Of a stretch of DNA of 10,097 nucleotides, positions 6,786 through 10,097 are shown one piece after another (position 1 is the stretch's first letter; every line of letters starts with the position of its first letter). The position numbers were made by a program, and so were the translations under genes. This stretch comes from Acidobacteriota bacterium. GTDB taxonomy: Bacteria > Acidobacteriota > Terriglobia > UBA7540. The notes beneath the pieces are model-generated. The model had not been told where the DNA came from and ran no database searches. It was given only the letters and a program-made list of their open reading frames with translations. Where the stretch lies: NCBI GenBank assembly GCA_003224635.1, contig QHZK01000055.1, forward strand, positions 1 to 10,097, in the 5' to 3' direction.

Positions 6786-6786
6786 C
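6766..6786. promoter_or_regulatory. Imperfect palindrome over spacer and -10: candidate TetR operator
   Basis: The 21-base site GATAATAG-CAGTA-CTACTATC is symmetric about 6776 with eight of ten positions paired. It covers the promoter spacer and the whole -10 box, where a bound repressor would block RNA polymerase. It lies 108 bases upstream of the TetR start. Assignment to that TetR protein is inference from position and symmetry. Confidence 0.45.
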
Positions 6787-6791
6787 GGCAA

Positions 6792-7151
6792 CGCGGCTGA
6801 ACGACGCATAGCTAGCGAAGGGTCAGAGCTAGCACGCGGCTATGGGGTAGCCCCCTTTGCATTAGCGGCGTTGTTCCGCGCGCCAAATCGAGCCGAGGGT
6901 TTCACGTCGTGGGGCCTCCGCGATGGGACCATCGGGACGGTTGGCGCGCGAAAGCTGAGAGGGACCTTCCCGGAGTAAGCGGTGGAAGGGAAGCCAACGC
7001 GCCGGGAAGGTCCCATCATCCGAATCCGACTCTCCGCTTAGAAAACAATTCTGGCGCTTCGCGCCGCGCCACATGTTTCGCTCAGCTAATTCCGCAGCCG
7101 AGCGGTTTCAGCGACGAAAGCAAAAACCAATCTTGCGAAGGGAGGAAGCCG
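6792..7151 (+). promoter_or_regulatory. Long structured leader of the secreted BNR protein gene
   Basis: This gene-free stretch is rich in inverted repeats. GCTAGC (6811-6816) pairs with GCTAGC (6828-6833). GGCTA (6838-6842) pairs with TAGCC (6848-6852), which is followed by CCCTTT. CGATGG pairs with CCATCG within 6921-6934. A perfect 13-bp pair, GGGACCTTCCCGG (6961-6973) with CCGGGAAGGTCCC (7002-7014), is enclosed in part by TAAGCGG (6976-6982) and CCGCTTA (7034-7040), so competing folds are possible. GGCGC (7053-7057) pairs with GCGCC (7061-7065) around TTC. The leader ends in GGAGG (7141-7145), six bases before ATG 7152. I recognise no known riboswitch class. The coding frame is open back to 6909, but that extension lacks a signal peptide and a ribosome binding site and is read as non-coding. 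Confidence 0.4.
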
Positions 7152-8867
7152 ATGCGAAAGCTACCGATCGCGGTTCTCTTCGGAAGTACCCTCTTGTTTG
7201 CAGTTGCCCCGGTCCTCGCCCAGATCCCGGCCAACGAAAAGAATTGTCCCGCAACGACTGCCATCCCGCCGTTTGTGGGTCCGGGGACGAGCGCTTTCAG
7301 CCGCAACCAGAACTTGTGTCTGCCTCAGCTCGCGCCCGTTCCGACAGGGCTGAGCCCACTGGCGTTCATTGTTCAAGGCGTCGAGCCCGGCGACCGTGTG
7401 GACTCGCAGGGCAGCATCTACGTGGTCTCGATCCGCGGGGTCCCCGGAGGTGTGGACCTGTGGCGCTGGGACCAAGCCTTAGACGGGCCACCGAACAGCG
7501 CCGGCAGTATCCAGGGCACCCTGCCCTTCAAATATGAAGGCCAGCCGGACAACTGTGGCATCTTCTCCTTCACGGCTGGAGGGTGCGCCAATAACGTCGG
7601 CAGTCCGGAGAATCTCGGACTCGCGCCGGGGGGCGGCGACGCTGACATCGCCGTGAATTCCCCCGACCCTGTGACCAGCGTTCCGAACTTGCCCCTTACG
7701 AGCCTTACGCTGGCGCCAGGCGTTACGGCTACCCATTCCACAAACCGGGGCGACAGTTTTTCGCCGCCCAACGTGGTGGCCACATTGATTCCCGGCGACG
7801 ACCGCATGTGGAACGACGCCATCGACCCTTCGACCGTGTACATGAGCTACCACGACGTGGCGACCTTCAACATTGAAGTGCAGCGCTCGAACGACGGGGG
7901 TGTAACCTATCTGAATGGCGCGGGCGAGGCCATTGATGCCGCGACGTTGCCCGCTGCCGGCAGTCTCGTTCCTACCAACACCGCGAACACCTTGGGGCAG
8001 ATCCGCATCGACCACAGTCAATGTCCCAGCCGCGGTAACCTCTATCAGATTTTTGTGGCCCCCGACAGCGCGACAGAAAACAACGCCGGAGGGCCGCAGC
8101 GCACGGTGTACGTCGGCGTCTCCACTGACGCAAAGGCCGGTTTGCTCTCATTCACCTTCAGCGATCACAAGGTCTTCACCAACCCGGCTGGCTCGCTCGG
8201 GGCGAAGAACGGCGCTGGCAATATTTTCCCGGCGCTGGCCACGGATGACTTTGGGTATCTGTATGCCGTGTGGTCGGACAACTCGAATATCTGGTTCTCC
8301 TCTTCATCCAATCAGGGCGCGGCCTGGACGGCGCCCGTGCGAGTGAATTCGGGCGCCACGGTCGGGAACGCCAATGTTTTCCCGTGGGTGGCCGCCGACG
8401 CCAATGGCCACGCCGTGGTGGTGTGGTTGGGCGACAATATGCCCGGCAACTCGAACGACAGCAGCAAGCTCGAGCAGACCTGCTCGAATGGCACCAACAG
8501 TTGCTGGGCCAAGTGGAGCGTTTACGCGGCCGAAACCGTGAACGGTCATAGTGCGGCACCGGCCTTCGCGCAGTATACGGCCAGCGATCACATCATCCAT
8601 TACGGGACCGTTTCGACTGGGGGACTCGGCGGCAACGCCAACCGCAACCTGGCCGACTTTTTCCAGGTGGCGCTCGACCGGCAACACCGCGCCAACATTT
8701 CCTTCGCGGACGACCACGTCCACAGCCCGCTGTGCACGAGCCAGTCTCCCGGCCATTGCGCTGACAACGACCCACAGTCGTTCCGCGAGGGCGTGCCCTA
8801 TTTCACGTACCAGCTCAGGACGAACCCGCACATCGTCACCTCGGGCGTCTGCGCAGTGGCGCCGTAG
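7152..8867 (+). CDS. Secreted BNR/Asp-box repeat (sialidase-like beta-propeller) protein
   Basis: 571 residues. A clean signal peptide (MRKLPIAVLFGSTLLFAVAPVLA, likely cut after A23) sits right behind GGAGG with six-base spacing, which fixes the start. The mature part carries three Asp-box-like motifs, S-x-D/N-x-G-x-x-W/F/Y: residues 196-203 (STNRGDSF), 246-253 (SNDGGVTY) and 385-392 (SSNQGAAW). Between them lie strand-like segments such as YLYAVWSDNSNIWFS and WVAADANGHAVVVWLGD. Asp boxes are typical of sialidase-type and VPS10-type beta-propellers. No sialidase arginine triad or FRIP motif could be made out, so glycosidase activity is not claimed; an extracellular or periplasmic binding or structural role is equally possible. 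Several Cys residues (about 32, 56, and near 440-530) could form disulfides. It is divergent from the TetR gene, with a palindrome-covered promoter. Confidence 0.75.
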   Translation: MRKLPIAVLFGSTLLFAVAPVLAQIPANEKNCPATTAIPPFVGPGTSAFSRNQNLCLPQLAPVPTGLSPLAFIVQGVEPGDRVDSQGSIYVVSIRGVPGGVDLWRWDQALDGPPNSAGSIQGTLPFKYEGQPDNCGIFSFTAGGCANNVGSPENLGLAPGGGDADIAVNSPDPVTSVPNLPLTSLTLAPGVTATHSTNRGDSFSPPNVVATLIPGDDRMWNDAIDPSTVYMSYHDVATFNIEVQRSNDGGVTYLNGAGEAIDAATLPAAGSLVPTNTANTLGQIRIDHSQCPSRGNLYQIFVAPDSATENNAGGPQRTVYVGVSTDAKAGLLSFTFSDHKVFTNPAGSLGAKNGAGNIFPALATDDFGYLYAVWSDNSNIWFSSSSNQGAAWTAPVRVNSGATVGNANVFPWVAADANGHAVVVWLGDNMPGNSNDSSKLEQTCSNGTNSCWAKWSVYAAETVNGHSAAPAFAQYTASDHIIHYGTVSTGGLGGNANRNLADFFQVALDRQHRANISFADDHVHSPLCTSQSPGHCADNDPQSFREGVPYFTYQLRTNPHIVTSGVCAVAP

Positions 8868-8903
8868 AAGCGAGGTGGCTGAAAACCGCTCCAAGCCGCT
8901 GGC

Positions 8904-9036
8904 GGAAGGGCAGGGTTTCAACGCCCGCCGTGAAGCGGACCCTCACCCACCGCTTTGCGGTCTCCCCTCTTCCTTAGGGAAGGGCGCTCAAGGTGAGGAA
9001 TGTTGCTCCTCGGCGGGTCTAAAGACCTGCCCTTCC
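8904..9036. repeat. Nested inverted-repeat element between the BNR and aldo/keto reductase genes
   Basis: The gap 8868-9166 holds no gene. Its core is a nested inverted repeat. Outer arms GGAAGGGCAGG (8904-8914) and CCTGCCCTTCC (9026-9036) are perfect, and the symmetry continues inward with CCCGCCG (8924-8930) and CGGCGGG (9011-9017). Inside, CCTCACC (8941-8947) pairs with GGTGAGG (8992-8998), ACCGC/GCGGT form a small hairpin (8949-8961), and a roughly symmetric CCCTCTTCC...GGGAAGGG lies at the centre. The right arm is itself a hairpin: GGCGGGTCT (9012-9020) and AGACCTGCC (9023-9031) around AA, with one wobble pair. It could be a REP/MITE-type element, a terminator or a structured RNA. No encoded protein or target-site duplication was recognised. 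Confidence 0.55.
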
Positions 9037-9077
9037 CCAATCCCTCAGCGACCCGCCGGCCGGGCTCGAGCCTGCTG

Positions 9078-9106
9078 TTCACCGCGAACCTTTCACGTGC
9101 TATCCT
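9078..9106 (+). promoter_or_regulatory. Candidate promoter of the aldo/keto reductase gene
   Basis: TTCACC (9078-9083) and TATCCT (9101-9106) are 17 bases apart, four of six matches each, with a TGC extension just before the -10. This leaves a leader of about 55 bases before ATG 9167. Confidence 0.35.
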
Positions 9107-9166
9107 GTTCGAGAAAGGATGAAGTAGCTGACCCTCTCGGATCAACAAACCTTCTGGAGGTTCGTC

Positions 9167-10097
9167 ATGAACTGCGAGAAGAAAAGCCGGCGGGAATTCC
9201 TGGAGAGCGTTGCGCTGGGCATTGCAGGCGCAGGCGCGATCCCTTCGCTTGCGAAGTCCGAGGCGCGCGCCGCCGCAGGTGAGATGACGTATCGCACGCT
9301 CGGCCGGTCAGGGGAGAAAGTCTCCATGCTCGGCCTGGGCGGGTACCACATTGGCGTCCCGCGCGACGAGATGGAGTCGACCCGGATCATCCGCAGCGCG
9401 ATCGACAGCGGCATCAACTTCCTGGACAACTGCTGGGACTACCACGACGGCGATAGCGAAGTGCGCATGGGGAAGGCGCTCCGGGATGGCTACCGCAAGA
9501 AGGTCTTCCTCATGACCAAGACCGACGGCCAGGTGAAGGACGCGTGGAACAAACAGCTTGAAGATTCGTTGCGCCGCTTGCAGACGGACATGATCGACCT
9601 GGTGCAGTTCCACGAGGTCATCCGCATGAGCGACCCGGACCGCATCTTCGGGCCGAACGGCGCATTTGAAACGGCGCTGGCGGCGAAGAAGGCCGGGAAG
9701 ATCCGCTATATCGGCTTCACCGGCCATAAAGACCCGGACATCCACCTGAAGATGTTGAACACCGGTCTCGCCCACGGCTTCACGTTTGACGCCGTGCAGA
9801 TGCCGCTCAACATCATGGACGCGCACTATCACAGCTTCGCCAAGAAAGTCGTCCCGGTGGCGGTGAAGCACGGCATTGGCGTGCTCGGAATGAAGCCGCT
9901 GGGCGGCGGAATCATTCTGCAAAGCCAGACGGCGACGCCCATCGAGTGCCTGCATTATGCGATGAATCTGCCCACGTCGGTCGTGATCAATGGCTGCGAC
10001 AGCATGGAGCGCCTCAACCAGGCGCTCGAAGCCGCGCGCACCTTCAAGCCCCTGGGGGACAAGGAACTCGCTGGGCTGCTGGCCAAGACCGCGACCG
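9167..10097 (+). CDS. Tat-exported aldo/keto reductase (3' end beyond window)
   Basis: 310 residues are visible and the frame is still open at the right edge. The N-terminus KKSRREFLESVALGIAGAGAIPSLA (R8-R9) is a twin-arginine signal, with a likely cut near ARA (about 35). The reductase domain starts at MTYRTLGRSGEKVSMLGLGGYHIG. The aldo/keto reductase tetrad is intact by position: D87 and Y92 (NFLDNCWDYHDG), K118 (FLMTKTD) and H149 (DLVQFHE). Later signatures are AAKKAGKIRYIGFTGH, QMPLNIMD and GVLGMKPLGGG, and the segment LPTSVVINGCDSMERL leads towards the usual C-terminus, so probably few residues are missing. Family members reduce carbonyls with NADPH; why this one carries a Tat signal is unclear, since free NADPH is not expected in the periplasm. 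The Tat system exports folded, cofactor-loaded proteins. GGAGG six bases upstream fixes the start. The natural substrate cannot be inferred. Confidence 0.9.
   Translation, partial: MNCEKKSRREFLESVALGIAGAGAIPSLAKSEARAAAGEMTYRTLGRSGEKVSMLGLGGYHIGVPRDEMESTRIIRSAIDSGINFLDNCWDYHDGDSEVRMGKALRDGYRKKVFLMTKTDGQVKDAWNKQLEDSLRRLQTDMIDLVQFHEVIRMSDPDRIFGPNGAFETALAAKKAGKIRYIGFTGHKDPDIHLKMLNTGLAHGFTFDAVQMPLNIMDAHYHSFAKKVVPVAVKHGIGVLGMKPLGGGIILQSQTATPIECLHYAMNLPTSVVINGCDSMERLNQALEAARTFKPLGDKELAGLLAKTAT

Noticed and set aside
6909..7151. N-terminal extension of the BNR protein frame by 81 codons
   Set aside because: A signal peptide and GGAGG with correct spacing define ATG 7152; the extension overlaps inverted repeats of the leader.
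8304..8921. 205-codon minus-strand frame over the BNR gene
   Set aside because: The plus-strand frame has a signal peptide and Asp boxes; this one is Arg/Val/Ala-rich without motifs, typical of antisense frames in GC-rich DNA.
9308..9955. 215-codon minus-strand frame over the aldo/keto reductase
   Set aside because: The plus strand encodes an intact catalytic tetrad; the reverse frame is a composition artefact.

Overview
The window looks like a chromosomal piece from a GC-rich Gram-negative bacterium, most likely an Acidobacteriota member. That assignment is inferred from gene style: a Pro/Gly-rich TonB-type protein ending in a TPR, a TadG-like protein with a long secreted domain, a Tat-dependent aldo/keto reductase, and REP-like palindromes between genes. 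No rRNA, tRNA, CRISPR array, transposase or phage gene was seen.

Layout. Bases 1-236 are a leader with two tight hairpins ahead of a TadG-like gene (237-1709). That gene is cut by an in-frame TAG, and its reading frame continues undamaged to 1928. A promoter-bearing gap leads to a large TonB-like protein (2180-4345). A REP-like palindrome, a candidate promoter and a hairpin next to a strong ribosome binding site precede a small membrane protein (4541-4810). On the minus strand, converging with it, lie an exported protein with the copper-ligand pattern of peptidylglycine monooxygenase (5909-4881) and, upstream of it, a TetR-family regulator (6658-6008). A nearly 500-base gap separates the regulator from a divergent gene. 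It carries 11-bp direct repeats, a good sigma-70 promoter overlapped by an imperfect palindrome, and a long structured leader. The divergent gene encodes a secreted BNR/Asp-box protein (7152-8867). A 299-base gap with a nested inverted repeat follows, then a Tat-exported aldo/keto reductase that runs off the right edge (9167-10097).

How the genes fit together. Apart from the TetR regulator, every predicted product is membrane-anchored or exported, so this is an envelope/secretion-rich region rather than one obvious pathway. The only regulatory unit the sequence suggests is TetR sitting between the copper-type protein (same strand, 98 bases downstream) and the secreted BNR protein (divergent promoter with a palindrome). 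The two most notable points are the complete HH...H...HxH...M copper-ligand set in the 4881-5909 protein and the single amber codon in the TadG-like gene.
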